A model generated the notes under the pieces. It did not search any database, was not told the DNA's origin, and worked only from the letters and a program-made list of their open reading frames with translations. Below are positions 25,390 through 34,290 of a DNA stretch of 57,201 bases, in pieces. The translations under genes and the position numbers were made by a program. Position 1 is the stretch's first letter; each line of letters starts with the position of its first letter. Origin of the DNA: SIG480 sp045546975 (GTDB lineage: Bacteria > Bacillota > Clostridia > Oscillospirales > JAAYXM01); contig JAZQDV010000001.1 of NCBI GenBank assembly GCA_045546975.1, positions 1-57,201 of the forward strand, given 5' to 3'.

Positions 25390-25821
25390 TTATTTAAGTC
25401 CTATATCTGCCTTTGTGAGGCTTTTAAGTCCCTGCTTTGCGATTGCCTTTTCTAATCTCTCGCTGTCATTCACACGGAAAACCATATATGCCGTATTCCC
25501 TGCTGATGCAAAGAGAGAGTACATATATTCTATGTCGATATTCTCCTCTGCAAAAACAGTAAGAAGATTTGAAAGGCCGCCGGAACGGTCAGGCACCTCA
25601 ACAACCGAAACGGGTGTTCTTGAAATTATATTTCCGTTATCAAGAAGAATCTTCGACGCGAATTCGTCATCGTCTGCTATCATACGGAGCACACCATAAT
25701 CCGAGGTCTCTGCAATCGAGATTGCACGAAGATTTATGCCGTTATCGGCAAGGAGCTTTGTTATCTCTGCAAGCTGACCTGAGCGGTTTTCAAGGAAAAC
25801 GGAAATCTGATAAACATTCAT
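25390..25821 (-). CDS. Tandem ACT-domain protein
   Basis: 143 residues made of two ACT domains (about 1-70 and 70-143) and nothing else. The first has VFLENRSGQLAEITKLLADN and the second VPDRSGGLSNLLTVFAEENI, each with the ligand-binding loop R-S-G. ACT domains bind amino acids and regulate amino-acid enzymes. Stand-alone ACT proteins are often encoded next to phenylacetate-CoA ligase and iorAB. It is the last gene of the Phe T-box operon, so sensing phenylalanine or an aryl-pyruvate is plausible but inferred. GGAGGT precedes the ATG, 14 bases after paaK. Confidence 0.9.
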   Translation of the reverse strand: MNVYQISVFLENRSGQLAEITKLLADNGINLRAISIAETSDYGVLRMIADDDEFASKILLDNGNIISRTPVSVVEVPDRSGGLSNLLTVFAEENIDIEYMYSLFASAGNTAYMVFRVNDSERLEKAIAKQGLKSLTKADIGLK

Positions 25822-25835
25822 TATTCTTACCTCCG

Positions 25836-27134
25836 TTAAATTTTTCTGTTATCAATAATTCTTACAGCTTTACCCTCGCTTCGTGCGATGGTCTTCGGTG
25901 CCACAAGCTTGACCTTTGCCGAAATACCAAGCATTGCACGAAGTGCGGAAACGAGGCTCTTCTCCATTTCGGTGATCTCTTTGAGGGAGTCGGAGAAGTT
26001 TTCAGGAGACATCTCTACCATAATTTCAAGAGTGTCAGAATTATTTACTCTGTCAACAACAAGCTGGTAGTTTGCGGGATATCCCTGTTCTATAAGTACT
26101 GTTTCTATCTGTGAAGGGAATACGTTTACACCGCGGATAATAAGCATATCATCGCTTCTTCCCATCGGCTTTGACATTTTCACGTGAGTTCTTCCACACG
26201 AGCACGGCTTATCCGAAAGAACACATATATCACGGGTGCGGTAGCGTATAAGTGGGAAACCCTTCTTTGTTATACAAGTAAAAACAAGTTCTCCTTTACT
26301 TCCCATCGGGAGCACTTCTTCTGTTTCCGGATCTATAATCTCCGCTATGAAGTGGTCCTCATTGATGTGCATTCCTGTCTGCTCTTCACATTCAAAAGAA
26401 ACGCCCGGACCTGAAATCTCAGTAAGTCCGTAAATGTCATACGCGCGGATTCCGAGACTCTTCTCGATATCGCGACGCATCTCTTCACTCCATGCCTCAG
26501 CACCGAAAATACCCGCTTTGAGCTTTATATCATTTTGTAAGCCGCGCTCGTGAATAGATTCAGCAAGGTATGCCGCATAAGACGGAGTACAGCAGAGAAT
26601 TGTAGACCCGAGGTCTGTCATAAACTGAAGCTGGCGATCTGTGTTACCGGAAGACATCGGAAGCGTAAGGCAACCCACCTTGTGTGAGCCGCCGTGGAGA
26701 CCTGCACCGCCCGTAAAGAGACCGTAGCCGTATGCAACATGTACGACATCTTCTTTTGTTGCACCTACTGCAACGAGTGCACGTGCACAACAGTCTTCCC
26801 AGAGGTCAACATCGTTCTGTGTGTAGAATGCAACTACTCGCTTTCCTGTTGTTCCGGATGTAGACTGGATCCTTACACATTCAGAAGCCGGTGCTCCGCG
26901 GAGTCCGTAAGGATATGCATCGCGAAGGTCATCCTTTTTAAGGAACGGAAGCTTATGAAGATCAGCTACACCCTTAATATCATCAGGAGTTACGCCCTTC
27001 TCCTCCATCTTTTTTCTGTAGTAAGGGACATTCTCCCAAACGTGCCTTACCTGTGCAACGAGCCTCTCATCCTGCCATGAGCGTATCTGCTCACGCGAGG
27101 CGGTCTCTATCTCAGGCTGATAATAATTCTTCAT
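25836..27134 (-). CDS. paaK: Phenylacetate-CoA ligase (AMP-forming)
   Basis: 432 residues, a full-length PaaK-type ANL ligase. It makes phenylacetyl-CoA from phenylacetate, ATP and CoA. Motifs in order: IQSTSGTTGKRVVAFYT for the phosphate loop, YGLTEISGPGVSFEC, RYRTRDIC, and MGRSDDMLIIRGVNVFPSQIE for the C-terminal hinge. Substrate range could include 4-hydroxyphenylacetate or indoleacetate. The start is the ATG at 27134 with GAGGAG upstream; a longer reading would extend into iorB. It follows iorB after 13 bases in the T-box operon. Confidence 0.9.
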   Translation of the reverse strand: MKNYYQPEIETASREQIRSWQDERLVAQVRHVWENVPYYRKKMEEKGVTPDDIKGVADLHKLPFLKKDDLRDAYPYGLRGAPASECVRIQSTSGTTGKRVVAFYTQNDVDLWEDCCARALVAVGATKEDVVHVAYGYGLFTGGAGLHGGSHKVGCLTLPMSSGNTDRQLQFMTDLGSTILCCTPSYAAYLAESIHERGLQNDIKLKAGIFGAEAWSEEMRRDIEKSLGIRAYDIYGLTEISGPGVSFECEEQTGMHINEDHFIAEIIDPETEEVLPMGSKGELVFTCITKKGFPLIRYRTRDICVLSDKPCSCGRTHVKMSKPMGRSDDMLIIRGVNVFPSQIETVLIEQGYPANYQLVVDRVNNSDTLEIMVEMSPENFSDSLKEITEMEKSLVSALRAMLGISAKVKLVAPKTIARSEGKAVRIIDNRKI

Positions 27135-27147
27135 CTGTATCACTCCT

Positions 27148-27723
27148 CTATTTTGACTCTCTTCCAAGATTGAATGCTTTTTTGTTCATCTCTAAAAACT
27201 TTTCCGGAACGCTTTCCTCTATTGCGCGCATCCATTCGGAAACATCAGCGTCAAAATAGTTTGAAAGCCTTCCCATAAGCACGATGTTTACCGCCTTTGA
27301 CGAGCCTGCCTCTTCTGCAAGAGAGAGTGCATCAAATGCATCAACCTCAATTTTCTTATCAATCATCTTTTCTGCAAGATTCTGCGGATACTCAGCAACA
27401 CCCGTTATAACAGGCATGGGGTTTATCTGCTGCATATTTGTTATAATCTTGCCACCGGGCTTTAAGTATTCCGTCCAACGTGCGGCCTCCAAAAGCTCAA
27501 ATGAAATTATGAAGTCCGCCTCACCTTTGTCAATAATCGGAGAATACACCTTGTCACCGTATCGGACGTATGTCACAACACTTCCTCCGCGCTGACTCAT
27601 ACCATGAACCTCTGAAACCTTTATATCATAGCCTTTTGTCAGGAGGAGACGTCCTAAAAGCTTTGAGGCAAGAAGGCTTCCCTGCCCACCGACGCCTACT
27701 ATCATTACATTCTTTGTCTTCAT
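27148..27723 (-). CDS. iorB: Indolepyruvate:ferredoxin oxidoreductase, beta subunit
   Basis: 191 residues. IorB is the gamma-domain-like subunit of the arylpyruvate oxidoreductase and binds CoA. Signature: VGVGGQGSLLASKLLGR, followed by EVHGMSQRGGSVVTYVRYG. With IorA it interconverts arylpyruvate + CoA + oxidised ferredoxin and aryl-acetyl-CoA + CO2 + reduced ferredoxin. It starts three bases after iorA stops, and GGAGGG for it lies in the last codons of iorA. Confidence 0.93.
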   Translation of the reverse strand: MKTKNVMIVGVGGQGSLLASKLLGRLLLTKGYDIKVSEVHGMSQRGGSVVTYVRYGDKVYSPIIDKGEADFIISFELLEAARWTEYLKPGGKIITNMQQINPMPVITGVAEYPQNLAEKMIDKKIEVDAFDALSLAEEAGSSKAVNIVLMGRLSNYFDADVSEWMRAIEESVPEKFLEMNKKAFNLGRESK

Positions 27724-27726
27724 ATC

Positions 27727-29457
27727 TTAGCCCTCCTTGAGTGCATCAAACTTACAAAGCTGACCGCAAACTCCGCAGCCTGTGCAGAGGGTGTTGTCTA
27801 TCTTTGCTTTTCCGTCTACCATGCTTATTGCAGGGCAGCCTATCTTCATGCACATCTTGCAGGATTTGCATTTGTCTGCCTCTACAACAAGCGGCTTGTT
27901 GTGCTTTACATACTTAAGCAAAGCACACGGACGTCTTGAAATAATAACCGAAGGTTCCTCTGCCGAGAGTTCCTCACGGATAACAGTTTCGCACTCAGCA
28001 AGGTTATACGGGTCAACAACGCGAACGCGAGCTATTCCTACCGCATAGCAAAGAGCTTCAAGGTCTATCTTTGATGCAGGGTCACCCTTTAGATTATAGC
28101 CCGTTGTCGGGTTCTGCTGATGTCCTGTCATACCTGTTATTGAGTTATCAAGGATGATAACAGTTGAATTTGAACCGTTGTATGCGATATTGACAAGTCC
28201 TGTCATACCCGAATGCATAAACGTGGAATCACCGATTACTGCAACTGACTTTCCGTCACTTGCGCCCTCGTTTGCTTTGTTAAATCCGTGAAGTCCAGAG
28301 ATTGAAGCACCCATACAGATGGTCGAATCAAGTGCCGAGAGCGGAGGAACAGCACCGAGAGTGTAGCAACCTATATCACCCATAACGGTGATTTTGTTTT
28401 TTGCAAGAGTATAAAAAAGGCCTCTGTGCGGACATCCCGCACACATAACGGGCGGTCTTGCAGGAATAGCATCCTCGACCTTTGCGCCTGTAAGTGTTTC
28501 CTTACCGAACTTCTCTGCAACCATATTCTGGCTGATTTCACCGATGCAGGAGAACATATCCTTGCCCGAAACCTCGACGCCGATGTTTTTGCAATGTTCT
28601 TCGATAAAGCCGTCAAGTTCTTCCACAACTATAACCTTATCTACACTATCCGCAAGTGCTTTGATTTTCTTTACCGGAAGAGGCCAGACCATACCAAGTT
28701 TGAGCACGGGATATGTATCGCCAAGGACTTCCTTTACATACTGGTAAGAAGTAGATGAGGTTATAACACCAATACTCTTGTCATTACCGTCTTCAAGGAC
28801 GTTTATTGAGGCAGTTTCGGCATATTCGCGAAGTGCTTCAGTCCTCTCCTCAACCACAGGATGACGGAGCTTTGCATTTCCCGGCATCATTATGAACTTT
28901 GCCGGATTCTTCTCGTATGTTTTTGTTACCTCTACACGGTCAGATGGTTCTACAATGCTCTGTGAATGTGCAACTCTTGTGCACATCTTAAGGAGAACAG
29001 GTGTGTCAAACTTTTCGGAAAGTTCAAATCCGAGCTTTGTAAACTCAAGTGCCTCACGCGAGTCTGAAGGCTCGAGCATCGGAATTTTTGATGCGCGTGC
29101 ATAGTGACGTGAATCCTGCTCATTCTGTGAACTGTGCATACCGGCATCATCTGCAACGCCTATTACCATACCTGCGTTTACACCTGTATACGCAACTGTA
29201 AAGAGCGGGTCGGCGGCAACGTTGAGTCCAACGTGCTTCATTCCGCAAAAGCTCCTCTTACCTGCAAGGCATGCACCAAAGGCAGCTTCCATTGCGACCT
29301 TCTCGTTCGGTGCCCACTCCGCATAAACTTCTTTGTATTTTGCAACCGCTTCAGTTATCTCGGTACTAGGTGTTCCGGGATAACTTGATACGAAGCTGCA
29401 CCCTGCCTCATAGAGACCGCGTGCAACCGCTTCGTTTCCGAGCATAAGCTTTTTCAT
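27727..29457 (-). CDS. iorA: Indolepyruvate:ferredoxin oxidoreductase, alpha subunit
   Basis: 576 residues. The N-terminal pyrimidine-binding domain has GNEAVARGLYEAG and SSYPGTPSTEI. The TPP domain has CAGCPHRGLFYTLAKN and GDIGCYTLGAVPPL, then GDSTFMHSGMTGL and DNSITGMTGHQ for the Mg/TPP loop. The C-terminus holds two 4Fe-4S ferredoxin clusters, CKSCKMCMKIGCP and CTGCGVCGQLC. The start is the ATG at 29457 with GGAGA upstream. The enzyme is oxygen sensitive, fitting an anaerobe. Both catabolic and reductive (biosynthetic) use is known for this family; the Phe T-box upstream favours the second. Confidence 0.94.
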   Translation of the reverse strand: MKKLMLGNEAVARGLYEAGCSFVSSYPGTPSTEITEAVAKYKEVYAEWAPNEKVAMEAAFGACLAGKRSFCGMKHVGLNVAADPLFTVAYTGVNAGMVIGVADDAGMHSSQNEQDSRHYARASKIPMLEPSDSREALEFTKLGFELSEKFDTPVLLKMCTRVAHSQSIVEPSDRVEVTKTYEKNPAKFIMMPGNAKLRHPVVEERTEALREYAETASINVLEDGNDKSIGVITSSTSYQYVKEVLGDTYPVLKLGMVWPLPVKKIKALADSVDKVIVVEELDGFIEEHCKNIGVEVSGKDMFSCIGEISQNMVAEKFGKETLTGAKVEDAIPARPPVMCAGCPHRGLFYTLAKNKITVMGDIGCYTLGAVPPLSALDSTICMGASISGLHGFNKANEGASDGKSVAVIGDSTFMHSGMTGLVNIAYNGSNSTVIILDNSITGMTGHQQNPTTGYNLKGDPASKIDLEALCYAVGIARVRVVDPYNLAECETVIREELSAEEPSVIISRRPCALLKYVKHNKPLVVEADKCKSCKMCMKIGCPAISMVDGKAKIDNTLCTGCGVCGQLCKFDALKEG

Positions 29458-29492
29458 ATCTTCTTCTCCTTTATTCTTTCTCAAACAAAAAA

Positions 29493-31130
29493 TCAACCTG
29501 TAATCTGAGCTTCTACAAGTCTTCCGTGACAGTACTTCTCACGAAGGACAGGCTTTTCAATCTTACCTGTTGGGTTACGCGGTACCTTATCAAAGAAAAT
29601 CTTTTTAGGTCTCTTGTATCTGGGAAGACTTTCACAGAATGTATTTATATCTTCTTCCGTACAAGTTTCCCCTTCCTTAATCTCCACGATAGCGGCACAT
29701 ATCTCACCAAGACGCGCATCAGGAAGACCGATGACTGCAACGTCCTTGATCTTTTCGTATCCGCGGAGGAAGTCCTCAATTTGTACAGGATAGAGATTTT
29801 CTCCACCCGAAATGACAACATCCTTCTTTCTGTCGACAAGATAAATAAATCCGTCCTCATCCTCGCGTGCCATATCGCCTGTGAAGAGCCAGCCATCCTT
29901 TAAGACGTCTGCCGTCGCTTCAGGATTTTTGTAATAGCAGAGCATTACACCGTCACCCTTGACGATAAGCTCTCCCACTTCTCCTCTTGTGACTTCTTTT
30001 CCGTTCTCGTCAACTATCTTTGTTTCCCAGTTATATCCCGCTTTTCCTATTGCTCCAACCTTATGTACGTTTTCAACGCCGAGGTGCACACAACCCGGAC
30101 CGATGGACTCAGAAAGTCCGTAGTTTGTGTCGTACTGATGGTTCGGGAACACTTTGAGCCACCGATGGATAAGACTCGGCGGAACAGGCTGTGCTCCGAT
30201 ATGCATAAGGCGCCACTGGGAAAGCCTGTATTTTGATGTATCAACCTTACCTGACTCTATGGAATCAAGAATATCCTGTGCCCACGGAACAAGCAGCCAT
30301 ACGATAGTACACTTCTCTTCTGTTACCGCACGCAAAATCCACTCAGGCTTTACTCCGCGAAGCAAAACTGCCTTGCCTGCCGAGAGAAGCGAGCCAAACC
30401 AGTGCATCTTCGCACCCGTATGATAAAGCGGAGGAATACAGAGGAACACATCTTCCTTTGTTTGTGAATGATGGTTCTGTTCTGTAATGCATGAGCAAAC
30501 AAGTGATTTGTGGTCGTGTAAAATAGCCTTCGGGAAACCCGTTGTTCCGGAGGAAAAGTAAATTGCAGCATAGTCCTCTGGAGACAGTGCAACGGGTGGT
30601 GCACTTGACGAGCAGAATCCCATAAGCGAAAGACAGTCTTCAGTATACTCCGGACCGTTCTTTCCCACAAAGAAGAGGGTGCTTGTCTTCTCGAGCGAAT
30701 CATAAATTACATCCATACGGCTTATGAACTCAGGACCGAAAACCAACACCTCAACATCTGCAAGGTCGAGACAGTATTTAATTTCGTCACTGGAATAGCG
30801 GAAGTTCATCGGAACCGCAATACAGCCGGCCTTTAAGATTCCGAAATAAATCGGAAGCCACTCAATGCAGTTCATAAGAAGTATGCCGACTTTTGTTCCA
30901 CGCTTTACGCCGCGGCTCAAAAGAAGGTTCGCAAAGCGGTTTGCACGTCTGTCAAAGTCGCGCCAACTAAGTTCTCTACGATACGCAGCATCCTTCCCTG
31001 CGCTCTCGATCAGGTTGAAGTCCCACCAGGTTGTTACGCTATCGCGCTCCTCAGACGGGTTCAGCTCAACAAGCGCAACATCCGAGCCATAGAGCCTTGC
31101 GTTTCTCTCTAAAAATTCTGTAATTACCAT
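29493..31130 (-). CDS. Acyl-CoA synthetase (AMP-forming), first gene of the T-box operon
   Basis: 545 residues of the ANL (FadD/4-coumarate-CoA-ligase-like) family. Motifs in order: YFSSGTTGFPKAI (phosphate loop), TNYGLSESIGPG, GWLFTGDMAREDEDGFIYLVD, and RKKDVVISGGENLYPVQIE, with the C-terminal catalytic Lys in NPTGKIEKP. Two ligases in one operon with iorAB suggest that several carboxylic acids, for example different aryl acetates, are activated. Acid specificity cannot be read from the sequence. The start is the ATG at 31130, with AAGGAA upstream, and the T-box terminator lies 37 bases before it. Confidence 0.88.
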   Translation of the reverse strand: MVITEFLERNARLYGSDVALVELNPSEERDSVTTWWDFNLIESAGKDAAYRRELSWRDFDRRANRFANLLLSRGVKRGTKVGILLMNCIEWLPIYFGILKAGCIAVPMNFRYSSDEIKYCLDLADVEVLVFGPEFISRMDVIYDSLEKTSTLFFVGKNGPEYTEDCLSLMGFCSSSAPPVALSPEDYAAIYFSSGTTGFPKAILHDHKSLVCSCITEQNHHSQTKEDVFLCIPPLYHTGAKMHWFGSLLSAGKAVLLRGVKPEWILRAVTEEKCTIVWLLVPWAQDILDSIESGKVDTSKYRLSQWRLMHIGAQPVPPSLIHRWLKVFPNHQYDTNYGLSESIGPGCVHLGVENVHKVGAIGKAGYNWETKIVDENGKEVTRGEVGELIVKGDGVMLCYYKNPEATADVLKDGWLFTGDMAREDEDGFIYLVDRKKDVVISGGENLYPVQIEDFLRGYEKIKDVAVIGLPDARLGEICAAIVEIKEGETCTEEDINTFCESLPRYKRPKKIFFDKVPRNPTGKIEKPVLREKYCHGRLVEAQITG

Positions 31131-31166
31131 ATCCACATTCCTTCCTTTTCGGCGTAAAACAAAACA

Positions 31167-31371
31167 TCCTCTGCCAAACAGCAGAGGACGAAATAAATTC
31201 CGTGGTACCACCTCTATTTACCGTAAAGCTACGGCCTCGCAGGATCCAACCAGACCCTTAAGCTGTATCGGGCTTTCCCGTCTCCGCCTACTCCTTATGT
31301 TTTGGTGAAGCCACTCCGAAAGGAATTCCGCACAAATGTTTTTATTGTCTTGCACCAACCGACAACTCTCT
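31167..31371 (-). promoter_or_regulatory. T-box leader with Phe (UUC) at the specifier position
   Basis: Read on the minus strand, the element starts at AGAGAG (31371-31366) and carries GTCGGTTGGTGCAAGAC, the usual distal part of Stem I. The T-box sequence AGAGGTGGTACCACGG lies at about 31217-31202. The terminator is TCCTCTGC / GCAGAGGA (31188-31167) followed by a T-rich run. AGAGG before the T-box can pair with the CCTCT in the 5' arm of the terminator, giving the alternative antiterminator. In the expected specifier loop, GGAA is followed by TTC (31325-31323), a Phe codon. Uncharged tRNA-Phe would therefore stabilise the antiterminator and switch on the whole iorAB-paaK operon. The T-box identity is secure; the specifier call depends on the loop being where it normally is. 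Confidence 0.88.
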
Positions 31372-31429
31372 GAAAAAACTGTTTTGTACGTACTTATTTT
31401 CATCATCGTGTTATATTCAATACACGATT

Positions 31430-31458
31430 ATTTTATCACTTTCTACATATTAAGTCAA
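31430..31458 (-). promoter_or_regulatory. Promoter of the T-box operon
   Basis: Minus strand TTGACT (31458-31453), 17 bp, TAAAAT (31435-31430). A short inverted repeat (31405-31411 with 31422-31428) lies at the expected 5' end of the leader. Confidence 0.7.
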
Positions 31459-31505
31459 TAGTTTATATATCTTACTCCCTACCTTTATTTAACAAAAAAA
31501 TCTTG

Positions 31506-31534
31506 TTGCAATAATACGCTTTTACGTTTATAAT
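31506..31534 (+). promoter_or_regulatory. Promoter of the AEC transporter gene
   Basis: TTGCAA (31506-31511), 17 bp, TATAAT (31529-31534). Confidence 0.7.
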
Positions 31535-31579
31535 GTATATGTATGTAATTTTATAAAAATCGCAACGGGAGTGATATAA

Positions 31580-32521
31580 GTGGACGCCTTTCTGTTTTCA
31601 GTCAACGCGGTTTTTCCGCTTTTTATACTCACCGTAATTGGATGGTTACTCACAAAACTGAAGGTATGGAATGGGGATTTTCTGAAAATCGGAAACACGC
31701 TTTCCTTCAACATTTTCATTCCTGCAATGCTTTTCTATAACATCGCAACTTCAGACTTCAGAAATGTTTTTGATTCAAGGCTTCTCGCCTTTTGCCTCAT
31801 TTCAGTTTTGCTGATTTGCGCTCTCGGACTTGTTGCAGTTTCCTTTGTGACAAAAAACCGGGCACGACGCGGCGTTGTTGTACAGGCTCTTTTTCGGGGA
31901 AACTTTGCTCTTTTAGGCGTTCCGCTCTGCGAGGCTCTTGCAGGCGCCGAAGGTGCTGAAATCGCTTCAGTATTTCTCGCCTTCATGGTCCCGACCTTCA
32001 ATATCCTTGCCACAGTTGTCCTTTCTTTTTATAGCAACAACCCTGTTGAGTCACCTATAAAAATCATAAAAAACATATTCAAAAATCCGCTTATTATAGC
32101 GTGCCTTCTTGGATTATTCTTCTCGCTTGCAGGGATTACGCTTCCCGAAATTGTTCTTAAGCCGATTTCTTCACTCAAGGCGGTGGCAACTCCGTTTGCC
32201 CTTCTTGTACTCGGCGGCGATTTTAAGTTCAAAAGCTTTATGAACAATCTCAGCTTCGTCCTTACAACAGGACTTACACGACTTATAATTCTCCCTGCCA
32301 TCGCTGTTTTTGTTGCAGCGCTTATGGGCTTTCGAGGTATACATATCGCTCTTGTTATCGTCACCTTTGCAACCCCTGTCGCGGTTTCCAGCACGGCCAT
32401 GACGTATAAAATGAACGGCGACTATGACCTTGCGTGCGAGCTTGTCGTATTTACTACCATAGCCTCTGCATTGACTGTTACGTTATTTGCTTTTATAACA
32501 AAGCTCCTTAATCTTTTATAA
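31580..32521 (+). CDS. AEC-family transporter
   Basis: 313 residues with about ten hydrophobic segments, arranged as two groups of five around a central loop, as in the auxin-efflux-carrier family. Characteristic stretches are RARRGVVVQALFRGNFALLG and TPFALLVLGGDF, and near the end TPVAVSSTAMTYKM. Characterised bacterial relatives move dicarboxylates such as malate. The start is GTG at 31580, with GGGAG eight bases upstream. A small lipoprotein gene follows after 21 bases. Confidence 0.85.
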   Translation: MDAFLFSVNAVFPLFILTVIGWLLTKLKVWNGDFLKIGNTLSFNIFIPAMLFYNIATSDFRNVFDSRLLAFCLISVLLICALGLVAVSFVTKNRARRGVVVQALFRGNFALLGVPLCEALAGAEGAEIASVFLAFMVPTFNILATVVLSFYSNNPVESPIKIIKNIFKNPLIIACLLGLFFSLAGITLPEIVLKPISSLKAVATPFALLVLGGDFKFKSFMNNLSFVLTTGLTRLIILPAIAVFVAALMGFRGIHIALVIVTFATPVAVSSTAMTYKMNGDYDLACELVVFTTIASALTVTLFAFITKLLNLL

Positions 32522-32542
32522 ATATATTCGGAGGTCTTTATT

Positions 32543-33373
32543 ATGATGCGAAAAATAATATCCGCTCTTTGTGTCCTGCTCCTGATTTTTTCTGTTTCTT
32601 CATGTTCGCTGGAGATGGAGGAGGAAGCACTTTCTGGCGTTGCCCCCTCTACTGTTGACGTTCAGCCTCAGCCGCTCACTACAGCAGATTCTTTCTTGTA
32701 CGACAGCAAGCTCTCTCTTGCTGACTCCTTCAAGCAGCTTAACGAGCTGAGACTTTCAATCTGCAATGATATGTATTCTGCTGTTGTCTCCTTCTCAGGC
32801 CAGGATGCGTGGGTTCCCGTCGAAGCAAATAAATTTGCGCTTGGCGGTGATGAGTTCCTCGCAGCTTCTTATATTATGGAAATAGAACCCGGTATTACCT
32901 CAAAAAAGCTTTTCCGCGAGGCGGGTTTTGAAAACTACGAGGTTTCTCCTCTCGATGTCGAAAACACATGGCGCATAACGGCAACAAAGAAAGAGAATGA
33001 TATTATTCACCGTTACGAATACACAGTTATGTACGGTGCACAGTCAGACTCGTATCGCTTTACACTGAGAATAGATGAAGAACCGACAATGCTTCTTGCT
33101 TCACGCCGAATCACCGGCGGATATGCCGTTCAGGTATGGACACCGGAAGGTGAATACCGCATACTTGCTCAGGACATAAAAGAAGGCCGTTTCGGATTTA
33201 TACCAAAGCCGCGAGATGCCGAGGTTTCATTCCCTGAAGACGATATTTACTTCAACGATAACCTCATAACAAATGACTTCACCTTGCGCGGCGCAGAACA
33301 CACATTCCTTCTTGCAAACAATATTCTATATATTGCAAAGGACGGTTCAAACTACGCCATTCCGCTCAGATAA
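32543..33373 (+). CDS. Hypothetical lipoprotein
   Basis: 276 residues. A signal peptide with basic start and hydrophobic core ends in a lipobox, FSVSSC, so Cys21 is the likely lipidated residue. The mature part is acidic, rich in beta-strand-like segments, with no recognisable family. GGAGG precedes the ATG. It probably shares a transcript with the AEC transporter, but nothing in the sequence indicates a joint function. Confidence 0.8.
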   Translation: MMRKIISALCVLLLIFSVSSCSLEMEEEALSGVAPSTVDVQPQPLTTADSFLYDSKLSLADSFKQLNELRLSICNDMYSAVVSFSGQDAWVPVEANKFALGGDEFLAASYIMEIEPGITSKKLFREAGFENYEVSPLDVENTWRITATKKENDIIHRYEYTVMYGAQSDSYRFTLRIDEEPTMLLASRRITGGYAVQVWTPEGEYRILAQDIKEGRFGFIPKPRDAEVSFPEDDIYFNDNLITNDFTLRGAEHTFLLANNILYIAKDGSNYAIPLR

Positions 33374-33378
33374 AATGC

Positions 33379-33416
33379 AAAGGGAGCGAGAGCACCTGCT
33401 CTCTCGCTCCCTTTTT
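33379..33416 (+). terminator. Terminator after the lipoprotein gene
   Basis: 14-bp stem (33379-33392 with 33401-33414), followed by TTTTT. Confidence 0.85.
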
Positions 33417-33444
33417 GTCACATCCACAAAAGGAGGTTTTTCCA

Positions 33445-34278
33445 ATGCTTACCATAGGTTGCCATCTTTCATCCTCAAAAGGATACCTTGCAATGGCCGA
33501 GACCGCAATTTCAATAGGTGCAAACACCTTTCAGTTCTTCACACGAAACCCGCGTGGCGGAGCCGCAAAACCCATTGACTCCGAGGATATCAAAGCTTTT
33601 CTTTCATATTCACAGGAGAATGGGATAAACACAATTCTTGCCCATGCCCCGTACACACTCAACGCTGCGTCAAAAGACCCGAAAATACGCGAATTTGCAT
33701 ATCTTACAATGCGAGATGACATAGAGAGGCTCGAAAACACCCCTGGAAACCTCTATAACTTTCACCCAGGCTCCCATGTTGGACAGGGCACCGAAGTGGG
33801 TATAGAGCTTATCTCAAAGCTTCTCAACGACATTCTCACACCCGCTCAGACAACCACAGTTCTTCTTGAGACAATGGCGGGAAAAGGCAGTGAAATCGGC
33901 GGCTGCTTCTCCGAGCTTCGCGAAATTATTGACCGTGTAGAATGTAGCGACAAACTCGGTGTTTGTCTTGATACCTGCCACATCTTTGACGGTGGATACG
34001 ACATCAAGCACGACCTCGACTCAGTTCTTGACGAGTTTGATAAAGTCATCGGTCTTTCAAGGCTCCGCGCAATCCACTTAAACGACAGCCTTCACGGTTT
34101 TGAAAGCCACAAGGACCGACATGCATGTATAGGTTCAGGAGAGCTTGGAGTTGAAACCTTTGATAAAATCATCAATCATCCAAATCTCAAACACCTCCCC
34201 TTCTATCTCGAAACTCCGAATGAGCTTCCGGGATACGCAGAGGAAATCGCGCTTCTGAAAAACATCTACAAAGAATAA
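33445..34278 (+). CDS. nfo: Endonuclease IV
   Basis: 277 residues, full-length Nfo. It cuts DNA 5' to abasic sites in base excision repair, using three zinc ions. Zinc ligands are visible in HAPYTLN, FHPGSHVGQGTE, LLETMAGKGSEIG, CLDTCHIFDGGYD, AIHLNDSLHGFESHKDRHACIGSGELG and FYLETPNE. AAAGGAGG precedes the ATG at 33445; a longer reading to 33415 has no site of its own. A YfcE-like gene follows after 12 bases. Confidence 0.95.
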   Translation: MLTIGCHLSSSKGYLAMAETAISIGANTFQFFTRNPRGGAAKPIDSEDIKAFLSYSQENGINTILAHAPYTLNAASKDPKIREFAYLTMRDDIERLENTPGNLYNFHPGSHVGQGTEVGIELISKLLNDILTPAQTTTVLLETMAGKGSEIGGCFSELREIIDRVECSDKLGVCLDTCHIFDGGYDIKHDLDSVLDEFDKVIGLSRLRAIHLNDSLHGFESHKDRHACIGSGELGVETFDKIINHPNLKHLPFYLETPNELPGYAEEIALLKNIYKE

Positions 34279-34290
34279 GAGGTCAAGTTT

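Noticed and set aside
31201..31215. The GGTACC inverted repeat as a possible repressor operator
   Set aside because: It is part of the T-box consensus (GGTGGTACCACGG) and fits the antiterminator.
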